Assembly: GCA_033764445.1 (NCBI GenBank)
Contig: JANRIZ010000155.1
Coordinates: 1 to 37,334 of the forward strand
Origin: JANRIZ01 sp033764445
GTDB taxonomy: Bacteria > Verrucomicrobiota > Verrucomicrobiia > JAWXBN01
Length of the DNA: 37,334 bases
Direction: 5' to 3'
Positions 31,057 through 37,334 of this stretch are shown one piece after another. The notes under the pieces are model-generated. The model saw only the letters and a list, made by a program, of their open reading frames with translations. It was not told the DNA's origin and did no database searches. Numbering within the stretch: the stretch's first letter is position 1; each line of letters opens with the position of its first letter. The position numbers and the translations under genes are program-made.

Positions 31057-31518
31057 ATGCGGGTTTCCAAAAAAAGCGAGTATGCCCTCCGGGCCCTCAT
31101 CCACATGGGGCTGCATCCGGAGCAGGAGGTTTTCAATGTGCGGGAAATCTCCCGGCACGAAAACATCCCGCTGAAGTTTCTCGAGCAGATTCTGCTCGCA
31201 CTCAAAAAGGCCGGTTATCTCTCCAGCCGCCGCGGCATGAAGGGCGGGTATCTCCTGAAGCAGGCCCCCGGAGCGATCCGCGTCGGGCAGATCATCCGTC
31301 TGATGGACGGACCCCTGGCGCCCATCTCCTGTGTGAGCCAGACCGCCTACGAAAAATGTTCGTGTCCCGATGAAAAGACCTGCGGACTGCGCCTCCTGAT
31401 GCAGGACGTGCGCAATTCCCTTTCCGCCCTGCTGGACAACTTCACCCTCGCCGACGTGGCGCACAGTTCCGGCCTCAGGCGCATCGAGCATCTGGACGGG
31501 TTGAATTTTGAGATTTGA
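31057..31518 (+). CDS. Rrf2-family transcriptional regulator
   Basis: 153-aa DNA-binding regulator. VSKKSEYALRALIHMGLH and ISRHENIPLKFLEQILLALKKAGYLSSRRGMKGGYLLKQAP give the winged-helix form of the IscR/NsrR/CymR group. Cys92, Cys101, Cys103 and Cys109 cluster where IscR-type proteins bind an iron-sulfur cluster, so a redox- or Fe-S-sensing role is plausible. This is notable beside the Fe-S enzyme RfbH. The ATG at 31057 gives the canonical N-terminus; a frame from 30955 would start inside the palindrome region. Its stop is 6 nt from the stop of the convergent PHP-GT4 gene. Confidence 0.9.
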   Translation: MRVSKKSEYALRALIHMGLHPEQEVFNVREISRHENIPLKFLEQILLALKKAGYLSSRRGMKGGYLLKQAPGAIRVGQIIRLMDGPLAPISCVSQTAYEKCSCPDEKTCGLRLLMQDVRNSLSALLDNFTLADVAHSSGLRRIEHLDGLNFEI

Positions 31519-31524
31519 AACGGC

Positions 31525-33933
31525 CTACAGGGTTTCGTCCCAGAACCGTTTGAAGGCGTAGCTCCAGGAGCGGGCCTCGATCCCCGCGCGGGCGGCCTGG
31601 GACATCCGGGGCTGGAGCGCGGGGTCGGTCAGGAAGGGTTCCATCGCCCCGGCCACCGAGGCCGGATCCAGGGCCCGCGTCACAAAACCCGTTTCGCCCG
31701 GACGGACCAGTTCGCACGGACCGCCCACATCCGAGACGATGGTCGGCAGTCCCGCGGCATGGGCCTCCAGCACCACGTTGCCGAAGGTGTCCGTCGTGCT
31801 CGGAAACACAAAAACCTCCGACGAGGCATAGGCGGCCCAGAGGGAATCCCCGCGCAGATAACCCGTGAAGGTCACCTCCGGAAACCGGGATTTGAGTTCC
31901 GCCAGATGCGGCCCATCCCCGACGACCGCAAAATGTGCGGAAGGGTGCTGCGCCCGGACCCGGCGAAAGGCCTCAAGGGCGATCTCGATGTTTTTCTCCT
32001 TGGACACACGGCCCACGTAGAGGAAGACCGTCCCCCCGTGGATGCCAAACCGGGTCCAGAATCCCTCCTCCCGTTTGGAGGGGTGGAAGGAAACCATGTC
32101 GATGCCGCGCGGCAGGATTTTGATTTTCTCCGCACGGATGCCGCGCTTGACCCACAGGTCGCGGTAGTGGGAGGAATTGACCCAGATCACATCCATCTGG
32201 TCGTAGAACCAGTACATGTACTGCCAGCAGAGCGTTTCCATCATGTCATCATCCTCCGAAAGGATTTTGACGTACTGGGGGAAATCCGTGTGGTAGATGC
32301 CGCTGGTTTTGAGCCCCAGCAGTTTGGCCGCGAGCAGGGCCGAGACGCCGACGGGGCCGGGTGTGCTGATGATCAGCTCCGTGAAACGCTGCTGCTCGCA
32401 GTAGTCGGCGATGTTGAGGATGGGCGGAAAACTCAGCCGTTGCAGTTCGTATTCCGGAATCTCAAATTCGCCCACCGGGGGGAAGTTTTTGAGGGGGATA
32501 TCCTCAAAGGCCAGTTCGCCGCGGGAGGTGATGACCGTCAGGTCGCAGCCCTGGGCGACGGACTGTTTGACCATCGTCCGGATCGTCGTGGCCACCCCGT
32601 TGACGTCCTCGATCGTGTCGGTGACCCAGGCGCGTTTGGTGTTTTGCAGGTAGGGGGGCGGGGTTTTGAGGAAACGCCGGGCCGCCGCGGCCTTCAGCGG
32701 GCGGTCCTTGTGCTGGTCGCGGATCGAGATGAGGTAGGGGGCGACAAGGGCCGCCAGCGGTGCGATCGCCGTCAGGGACTGCCAGCTGTCGAGGAAACTC
32801 CCCTCATTGACCCGGTCGATGAACTTCTTGAAAAAAATGAAGCCCATCTGGTTGGTCAGGTGGGTGGCCACCTGGAAGGCCTTGCGCTCGACGAGATCCT
32901 CGCTGGCGATGGCCTCCTCAAGGCTCCTTTGAAAATCGCGCCGTCCGAAAATCTCGGCCAGTTCCCCCGCCATGGACACCTCGTAGGCCGAGGTGCGGGC
33001 CCCGGTGATCTTGGAGGCGATCATGTCAAAGCCGATTTCCATCTTTTCACCCAGCGTGAAACTCGTGGGATTTTTGCCCTTGAGAAACTTCGTGAACATC
33101 CGGCCCACCAGCTTGGACGTGGAGGCCGCGCTTTTGGTGCTGCGGGCGATCCTTTCCTCGTAGAAATGATACCCCGTCGCATACAGGCTGTGGGAGAGAT
33201 TCATCGAACTGCCCGCCTGTCCCTCGGCCCGGCTGCGGCCTTCCATCACATGCCCGAGAAACTCCCGGGCGGTGGCGGCGGGGGGGGTGACCGTGTAGGC
33301 CCGGGCCGGGGACAGCCCCGCATGGTCGTCGGAGCCGCCGGTCAGGCTCTTGCGCCAGGGTTCGGTCAGCGGGGATTTGAAACCGTGGACTTCTTCGAGC
33401 TGGGCAATGACCTCGGGGGTCAGTCCCGAAAGGATTTCCGAGGCGGCGTGGCTGGCCATGTCGTCGCGGGTGCCGTTGAGCCCCTCGAAGGTGCGAAAGA
33501 GGAGGATGAGCTGTTCAAAGTGGGCGAGGGAGTATCGGTCATCCACACTCATGAGCGGATGCGAGACCGCGTGGGCGATGGCGTGTTCGCGCAGATAGGA
33601 GGCCAGGTCGAAGATGTTTTCCCGGGCCGCGTGGATGACCTCGTGCTGGGCGGGGGTGATATCCCAGATGAGCAGATGGATTTTGGTGCCATCCGGGAAG
33701 TAGGTTGTGGCCTCCTCGCTGATGAAGGTCCCCGGCCTGTCGGCGATTTCCAGGCAACCCTCGATCTTGTTGTGATCGGTGATCGTGACAAAGTCCATGC
33801 CTGCCAGGCGCAATTTGTCGTAGAGGTCGGAGGGTTTGGAATAACTTTCGGGCACACCGATGCGCCGCAGGACATAACCGGGCGGTTTGTTTGAATACCG
33901 GGAATGAATTTGTAAATCTGCCTTCGACTCCAT
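31525..33933 (-). CDS. PHP-domain / GT4 glycosyltransferase fusion
   Basis: 802 aa in three parts. Residues 1-210 are a PHP metal-dependent phosphoesterase-like domain: DLQIHSRYS (first His of the HxH motif is Gln8), ITDHNKIEG (53-54), SEEATTYFPDGTKIH (Glu74, His86), AVSHP (His125) and GGSDDHAG (202-204). Residues 210-430 match nothing I recognise. From about 430, VNGVATTIRTMVKQSVAQGCDLTVITSR starts a GT4 domain with ILPRGIDMVSFHPS, LYVGRVSKEKNIEIALEAF and the EX7E-like EVFVFPSTTDTFGNVVLEAHAAGLP. A role in surface glycan or glycolipid synthesis is likely; the role of the PHP part is unknown. The ATG at 33933 is chosen over 33978, which would overlap the divergent gene. Confidence 0.85.
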   Translation of the reverse strand: MESKADLQIHSRYSNKPPGYVLRRIGVPESYSKPSDLYDKLRLAGMDFVTITDHNKIEGCLEIADRPGTFISEEATTYFPDGTKIHLLIWDITPAQHEVIHAARENIFDLASYLREHAIAHAVSHPLMSVDDRYSLAHFEQLILLFRTFEGLNGTRDDMASHAASEILSGLTPEVIAQLEEVHGFKSPLTEPWRKSLTGGSDDHAGLSPARAYTVTPPAATAREFLGHVMEGRSRAEGQAGSSMNLSHSLYATGYHFYEERIARSTKSAASTSKLVGRMFTKFLKGKNPTSFTLGEKMEIGFDMIASKITGARTSAYEVSMAGELAEIFGRRDFQRSLEEAIASEDLVERKAFQVATHLTNQMGFIFFKKFIDRVNEGSFLDSWQSLTAIAPLAALVAPYLISIRDQHKDRPLKAAAARRFLKTPPPYLQNTKRAWVTDTIEDVNGVATTIRTMVKQSVAQGCDLTVITSRGELAFEDIPLKNFPPVGEFEIPEYELQRLSFPPILNIADYCEQQRFTELIISTPGPVGVSALLAAKLLGLKTSGIYHTDFPQYVKILSEDDDMMETLCWQYMYWFYDQMDVIWVNSSHYRDLWVKRGIRAEKIKILPRGIDMVSFHPSKREEGFWTRFGIHGGTVFLYVGRVSKEKNIEIALEAFRRVRAQHPSAHFAVVGDGPHLAELKSRFPEVTFTGYLRGDSLWAAYASSEVFVFPSTTDTFGNVVLEAHAAGLPTIVSDVGGPCELVRPGETGFVTRALDPASVAGAMEPFLTDPALQPRMSQAARAGIEARSWSYAFKRFWDETL

Positions 33934-33962
33934 AACGGCTTTCGTGTAAGTTATTCCCAGCG

Positions 33963-35741
33963 ATGGACGCCAAGTCAAACGTCAAATTGGTCGATTGTGT
34001 CACAGGACTGTGTCTTTTGTTGATTGTGCCGGGAGGGGTCTTCGGGCAGGAGGTTCCCCCGCCCCCGGCTCCGCTGTCTGAATCCGCGCCCGCAGGCCCT
34101 GTCGTGGCACCGGCTCAAAACAAGCCCCTGTCCTTTCCCGAACGGATCGCCCAGGCCCGGGGACCGGACCTTGACCAGATCGAGGTGGAACTGGGCCAGA
34201 GTCTGCGGCAGGACACATTCGCCGCGACCACACCGGATGCCGCCTGGCAGCACCGGTGGCTCATGCGGGAATGGGTCGCCCTGAAAAAATCCCTGGAGAC
34301 CGGCGGACCGGAGGCTCCGGAGATTCGGGAGGAAACCTGGCGGTGGCTGGTTTCCGACCCGGACCTTTCCATGGAGTTCCGCTCCAACCGCGGAACCAAA
34401 CCCCGCGCAGCCCTCCTGATTTTGCAGGAGCTCCACGACCGTTTTCCCGAGCGGTTTCCGGCCTACCATTCCCTGGCCACCGCCTTTGCCTGGGTGTGGA
34501 GCCAGCCTTTGAATGCGCAGATGCACGGGCAGACGGGCGGGGCACTCATCCCCATGGATGAAAGCTCCGTGGCCGACCGGTTTTCCTTTTATGCGGAGGG
34601 CAACGAAGCCCTCCCGGCCCGACTCGCCTTTGACCTGCGAAAGCTCAGGGCCGGGGAGCTGAAGTATGTCGTCGACACCCCTGTGAGCCTTGCCGAATTG
34701 CAGTGGGCCCAGGCCAATGTGAAGGGGTCGCGCGAGCAATTTGAGCGCGTGTACTCCTCGATCCGTTATGACGAGGCCCGTCTCAATGCCGGGCAGTACC
34801 AGTGGCCGGGGGCGGATTATTCCCTGGCGGCCATTCAGAAAAACGGGGGCATCTGTGTGGACCAGGGATATTTTGCGGCTGTCGCGGGAAAGGCCCGGGG
34901 GATTCCGACCCTGCTTTTTACCGGTCCGGGTCGTCGCGGGGGCCATGCCTGGATCGGGTACATGAAGGCCCCGGGCCGCTGGGAGATGGAAGTGGGCCGC
35001 TACACCTTTGACAAGTATGCCACCGGGACGACCCTTGACCCGGTGACGCGCAAACCTATCACCGACCACGAACTGGAATTTCTGGGGAAAGGTTACCGGC
35101 AGCAACCCCAATTTGAGGCCTCCGAGTGGCTGACCCGCGCCGCTGCATTGCGCGACGGGAACCAGGTGGCGGAGGCTGTCGCCCTGTGTGACCGTGCCAT
35201 TGCCCTGGAAAACCGCAATCTGGAAGCCTACTGGGTGAAGGCCGGGGTCCTCGAAAAAAGCGGCAATGGTCCCGCGTTGGAGGCGCTTTACAAGGGCATG
35301 GTGGCCCGTTTTTCCAACAATGCCGACATCCGGACCGAGGCGCAACGCCGGCTGGTGGAGCTGTATGAGAGCCAGGGGCGGAGTGCCGAGGCCAGACAGG
35401 TGCAGGATTCCATGGTGCGTCGCAATGCCGGGGAGCGCCATGATCTGAGCCTGGAGGTCGTGCGGGAATCCCTCCGTAAAAAGGTGGAGGCCGATGACTA
35501 CGCCGGGGCGCTCCGGGAATACAAGTCCGCCACGCGCCGTTTTGAAATGGAGACGGGCGCCATGCTCGGGCTTCTGATGGACCTGGCCGCCGCCTGTGCG
35601 GCCCGGGGCGAGGTCAAGACCGCGCGGGACGCGGTGAAATATTCGCGGGACAATCTCAGGTTTGATCCCATCACCCAGCGGCAATTTGAAAAAATCAGTG
35701 CCACTGTCGAGGACCAGTGGAAGAACCGGAACAAAAAATGA
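33963..35741 (+). CDS. Secreted transglutaminase-like/TPR protein
   Basis: 592 aa. A hydrophobic segment GLCLLLIVPGGVFG (15-28) after a short N-region looks like a signal peptide, followed by a Pro-rich linker. A central region holds YSLAAIQKNGGICVDQGYFAAVAGKARGIPTLLFTG with Cys298, and GGHAWIGY with His328; this Cys-His arrangement and spacing fit a transglutaminase/protease-like fold. The C-terminal 220 residues are helical repeats of TPR type (AVALCDRAIALENRNLEAYWVKAGVLEKSG). It probably acts in the envelope. Substrate unknown. Start codons of this gene and the divergent PHP-GT4 gene are 29 nt apart. Confidence 0.75.
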   Translation: MDAKSNVKLVDCVTGLCLLLIVPGGVFGQEVPPPPAPLSESAPAGPVVAPAQNKPLSFPERIAQARGPDLDQIEVELGQSLRQDTFAATTPDAAWQHRWLMREWVALKKSLETGGPEAPEIREETWRWLVSDPDLSMEFRSNRGTKPRAALLILQELHDRFPERFPAYHSLATAFAWVWSQPLNAQMHGQTGGALIPMDESSVADRFSFYAEGNEALPARLAFDLRKLRAGELKYVVDTPVSLAELQWAQANVKGSREQFERVYSSIRYDEARLNAGQYQWPGADYSLAAIQKNGGICVDQGYFAAVAGKARGIPTLLFTGPGRRGGHAWIGYMKAPGRWEMEVGRYTFDKYATGTTLDPVTRKPITDHELEFLGKGYRQQPQFEASEWLTRAAALRDGNQVAEAVALCDRAIALENRNLEAYWVKAGVLEKSGNGPALEALYKGMVARFSNNADIRTEAQRRLVELYESQGRSAEARQVQDSMVRRNAGERHDLSLEVVRESLRKKVEADDYAGALREYKSATRRFEMETGAMLGLLMDLAAACAARGEVKTARDAVKYSRDNLRFDPITQRQFEKISATVEDQWKNRNKK

Positions 35742-35798
35742 CGGGGGCTCCCGCCCTCCGGTCAGTGGAGCGGGTCATGCATCAGTCAGGCGCTTGAT

Positions 35799-35924
35799 TT
35801 GGCCGCCCCGATCAATCCGGGGTAAACTTCAAGACGCAAAACACACAAAAGGGCGATTTTTTCAGAACGGCCTGGGGAGCGCACGCGCCCCCGCGTGCAC
35901 CAGGAGGCGCCCCCGCCTCCGCTC
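35799..35924. repeat. Twin-hairpin repeat, copy 1
   Basis: Starts TTGGCCGCCCCGATCAATCC and recurs 152 bp later. It ends in two strong stems with 7-bp arms and 4-nt loops: GCACGCG/CGCGTGC at 35881-35898 and GGAGGCG/CGCCTCC at 35903-35920. The double-palindrome layout is like a REP/BIME unit. A nearby REP-associated transposase gene makes that reading plausible. The element may also work as a transcript end for the upstream gene. Confidence 0.75.
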
Positions 35925-35950
35925 TCTGAGGCCCATCGGGCCGCCGCATT

Positions 35951-36074
35951 TTGGCCGCCCCGATCAGTCCGGGGTAAACTTCAAGGCACAAAACACACAA
36001 AAGGGGATTCTTTCAGAACCGCCCGGGGAGCGCACGCGTCCCCGCGTGCATCAGGAGGCGTCCCCGCCTCCGCT
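35951..36074. repeat. Twin-hairpin repeat, copy 2
   Basis: Second copy of the same element with a handful of base changes. Both stems are kept exactly (36032-36049 and 36054-36071) while each loop changes from CCCC to TCCC, which suggests that the hairpins, not the loops, are constrained. Confidence 0.75.
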
Positions 36075-36222
36075 CCATGTCCGAACGGCAAACCAAAGAT
36101 GAAGCGGCACATTTGAAAAACCTCATTGTTTTAGTAATATCCCACCTCCCCCATACCCTGCTCCCGTTGAGGGAAACGCCCTAAAAACCTCTTTTTTCAG
36201 CCAATTTTCCACCTTATATTAA

Positions 36223-36244
36223 ACTAATTGCCTGTCCCTTTTTT
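36223..36244 (+). repeat. Left inverted repeat of the AT-rich cassette
   Basis: Core GCCTGTCCCTTTTTT at 36230-36244, preceded by ACTAATT. Pairs with 37067-37088 at 21 of 22 positions. GTCCC-type motifs of this kind are known next to REP-associated transposases. Confidence 0.7.
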
Positions 36245-36636
36245 GTCCCTCAGATCCGGAAAGTCCATCAGGTTATACTTCATATGATTTGAGTCCACCA
36301 GCTGGAGCAGAATGGACATTTCAGGCTTTTAATGCTGAACCCTTAAAAAAGAAGAATCAAGGAAAAGTCAACCTAGCTTTAATAAAAGATAAAGCTACAA
36401 TAAAGCTCGGCACGACTAAATATGAAGATAAAAAAATTCGTGATGCTGTAGAATATGTAAATAAACGTTATACTAGATTTACTGGAGCAAATCAGAATTG
36501 TTCTAGATATGTTTATGATATTTTATATATAGCCGGATATTTGCCTGAAGAATCAGTTGGACCTGGAAGAATATATACGCCCAACAATGTTGCTTTAGAT
36601 ATTCAAATGACTATTGAAAGTAGAAAAAATAAATAA
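36223..36636 (+). pseudogene. 5'-truncated toxin-tip-like fragment
   Basis: Open frame from the TAA at 36220 to the stop at 36634-36636 with no in-frame ATG or GTG near its beginning; the only possible early start is TTG at 36289 (115 aa). It begins SDPESPSGYTSYDLS, reminiscent of the DPxG boundary before the variable tip of Rhs-type polymorphic toxins. YTRFTGANQNCSRYVYDILYIAGY (Cys71 from the TTG), followed by YTPNNVALDI, resembles the Cys half of permuted NlpC/P60 papain-like enzymes. No His is present in the fragment, so a catalytic partner may have been lost. Probably a displaced toxin C-terminus; the fold call is inference. Confidence 0.5.
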
Positions 36637-36642
36637 AATCCT

Positions 36643-37053
36643 ATGAAATATTCAAGAATATTTATTTTTTTATCTCTAATATTTCTATTTTCATTTATCA
36701 TTTATAAAATGTATATTAGTAAGCAATTGTACACATCTTCATCCCATATTTCACTTTCTATTGAAATGGCTGATTATATTCTTGAATTTGAAAATTTACC
36801 TGAAAAATGGGATACTTACTTTGAATGGTATGAAAAAAAATATAATTATAAAATTCCTAATAAAATAAAAACAGATATTATAAGTAACTATCATTTAATA
36901 TACACTAATAAAATTTCTTATGTGTTTTTAGAAGAAAATCCACAAATTATTTTAATTCAACACAATGATAAGAGAATTGAAAAATTTCTCAATTATCAAA
37001 TTAGAAAAATTCTCAAAAACAATGAGGAGGCAAATAAGAACGAGAGTAAATGA
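36643..37053 (+). CDS. Small membrane-anchored protein, candidate immunity protein
   Basis: 136 aa, very AT-rich, rich in Lys, Asn and Ile. One transmembrane helix at residues 6-24 (IFIFLSLIFLFSFIIYKMY), then a soluble acidic/aromatic part (ADYILEFENLPEKWDTYFEWYEKKYNYKIP) likely outside the inner membrane. No known domain recognised. It starts 6 nt after the toxin-like fragment, the usual order for toxin and immunity genes, and a membrane-tethered immunity protein would suit a toxin acting on the cell envelope (inference). Its frame is intact, unlike the fragment before it. Confidence 0.6.
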   Translation: MKYSRIFIFLSLIFLFSFIIYKMYISKQLYTSSSHISLSIEMADYILEFENLPEKWDTYFEWYEKKYNYKIPNKIKTDIISNYHLIYTNKISYVFLEENPQIILIQHNDKRIEKFLNYQIRKILKNNEEANKNESK

Positions 37054-37066
37054 GTGTCAAGGGCAG

Positions 37067-37088
37067 AAAAAAGGGACAGGCTATTAGT
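37067..37088 (-). repeat. Right inverted repeat of the AT-rich cassette
   Basis: Core AAAAAAGGGACAGGC at 37067-37081, followed by TATTAGT. It is the inverted match of 36223-36244 and also lies 91 nt upstream of the RAYT gene, where RAYT-linked repeats are expected. Confidence 0.7.
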
Positions 37089-37179
37089 GCTTGACGGGGA
37101 GCTGGTATGTGGGTTAGAAGGTTGTGTGTGAGATGGTGGAAGGTGTTGGAATTGCTGAATTTAAACGGAGATATTTGAC

Positions 37180-37334
37180 ATGAGGACGGTCCGGCTTAAA
37201 GGGGAGGGAAAGTGTTATTACCATTGCCTGTCGCGGGTGGTGGACCGGAGGTTTGTCTTTGGGGAATTGCAGAAAGAACAGTTCCGCAAAATGATGCGGG
37301 CCATTGAAACCTTCTGCGGGGTGGAAGTGGTCAC
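37180..37334 (+). CDS. REP-associated tyrosine transposase, Y1 (IS200-like) family, 5' part
   Basis: 51 codons are visible before the window ends. The N-terminus has the RLKGEGKCYYHCLSRVVDRRFVFGELQKEQFRKMMRAIETFCGVEV pattern of RAYT-type Y1 transposases: the first beta strand with YHCLSR, the RRFVF segment and the helix before the HUH motif. The HUH motif and catalytic Tyr lie outside the window. RAYTs are single-copy enzymes that process REP palindromes, and two hairpin repeats plus matching inverted repeats lie just upstream. Composition is GC-rich like the host, unlike the cassette before it. Confidence 0.85.
   Translation, partial: MRTVRLKGEGKCYYHCLSRVVDRRFVFGELQKEQFRKMMRAIETFCGVEVV

Larger units (their letters stand above)
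35742..36222. other. Gene-poor stretch with two hairpin repeats
   Basis: About 480 bases between the TPR gene and the AT-rich cassette. It contains two copies of a roughly 125-bp repeat and otherwise no credible gene: short ORFs here are repeated in both copies and are made of the palindromes. The last 100 bases (36115-36222) are a transition into AT-rich DNA and hold nothing I recognise. Confidence 0.7.
36223..37088. mobile_element. AT-rich cassette bounded by 22-bp inverted repeats
   Basis: An 866-bp block whose composition is strikingly AT-rich against the GC-rich genome. Its ends match as 22-bp inverted repeats with one mismatch (36223-36244 and 37067-37088), centred on GCCTGTCCCTTTTTT. 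Inside are a truncated toxin-tip-like frame and a small membrane protein. No transposase is inside; the RAYT gene starts 91 nt beyond the right repeat. Mobilisation in trans by that transposase is a hypothesis. Confidence 0.55.

Noticed and set aside
31759..33894. 711-aa plus-strand open frame
   Set aside because: Antisense to the PHP-GT4 fusion; low-complexity Gly/Arg/Asp-rich product with no domain.
33975..35684. 569-aa minus-strand open frame
   Set aside because: Antisense to the transglutaminase-like/TPR gene, which has a signal peptide and motifs. The antisense product shows none.
35799..36074. CRISPR array
   Set aside because: Only two copies of a roughly 125-bp unit with hairpins, no short regular repeats and spacers and no cas genes.
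35662..36116. Short open frames over the hairpin repeats
   Set aside because: Their products are translations of the two repeat copies and share the same Arg/Pro-rich palindromic peptides; no start signal or domain.
37091..37119. Promoter of the RAYT gene (TTGACG, 17 nt, TTAGAA)
   Set aside because: The -35-like box is good but the -10-like box matches poorly; not enough to call.

Overview
The window is a GC-rich bacterial chromosome segment dominated by surface-polysaccharide genes, with a short AT-rich island at its right end. The most likely source is a Verrucomicrobiota bacterium, possibly Opitutae-like. The main pointer is the partial transposase at the right edge: its N-terminus (KGEGK, then YHCLSRVVDRR) is of a type I associate with that phylum. 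Most start codons lack a Shine-Dalgarno sequence and many follow a C/T-rich tract. This assignment is inference; no rRNA or tRNA gene is visible.

Region 1 (1-18815, all minus strand) is a long, tightly packed operon read right to left. It runs: Nudix hydrolase, UDP-sugar 6-dehydrogenase, NAD-dependent epimerase, C-methyltransferase-type enzyme, Gfo/Idh/MocA oxidoreductase, GT4 glycosyltransferase, FkbM methyltransferase, ABC exporter/flippase, GT2 glycosyltransferase, TIGR04372-type glycosyltransferase, a nonulosonic-acid trio (NeuB, NeuC and NeuA-like), a capsule-type glycosyltransferase that could use the CMP-nonulosonate, a HAD phosphatase with an APH/choline-kinase-like kinase, and an RmlB-like dehydratase cut by the window edge. 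Genes overlap by 1-17 nt or are separated by a few nt, so they are probably co-expressed. Together they look like synthesis, decoration and export of an acidic, sialic- or legionaminic-like glycan.

Region 2 (18905-23016) holds a plus-strand membrane acyltransferase, a MarR-type EPS regulator with an extra Rossmann-like C-terminal half and two matching operator-like palindromes upstream, a yqjD-yqjE-yqjK-like membrane/stress trio, and a serine acetyltransferase.

Region 3 (23017-30952, minus strand) is a second sugar operon: glucose-1-phosphate cytidylyltransferase, the iron-sulfur/PMP 3-dehydratase RfbH, an RmlC-like epimerase, an RmlD-like reductase, a GT2, an SDR and a GH63-type glucosidase. 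The first four match the logic of a CDP-3,6-dideoxyhexose (ascarylose-type) pathway, but the 4,6-dehydratase and the E3 reductase are not here. An Rrf2 regulator is divergent from it.

Region 4 (31525-35741) has a PHP-domain/GT4 fusion and a divergent secreted transglutaminase-like/TPR protein, with start codons only 29 nt apart.

Region 5 (35742-37334) is accessory DNA. It has two copies of a roughly 125-bp repeat with twin GC-rich hairpins, then an AT-rich cassette (a start-less toxin-tip-like fragment plus a small membrane protein of immunity type) bounded by 22-bp inverted repeats with one mismatch, then the start of a REP-associated tyrosine transposase (RAYT). The coincidence of hairpin repeats, inverted repeats and a RAYT around a foreign toxin/immunity-like cassette is the most unusual thing in the window.
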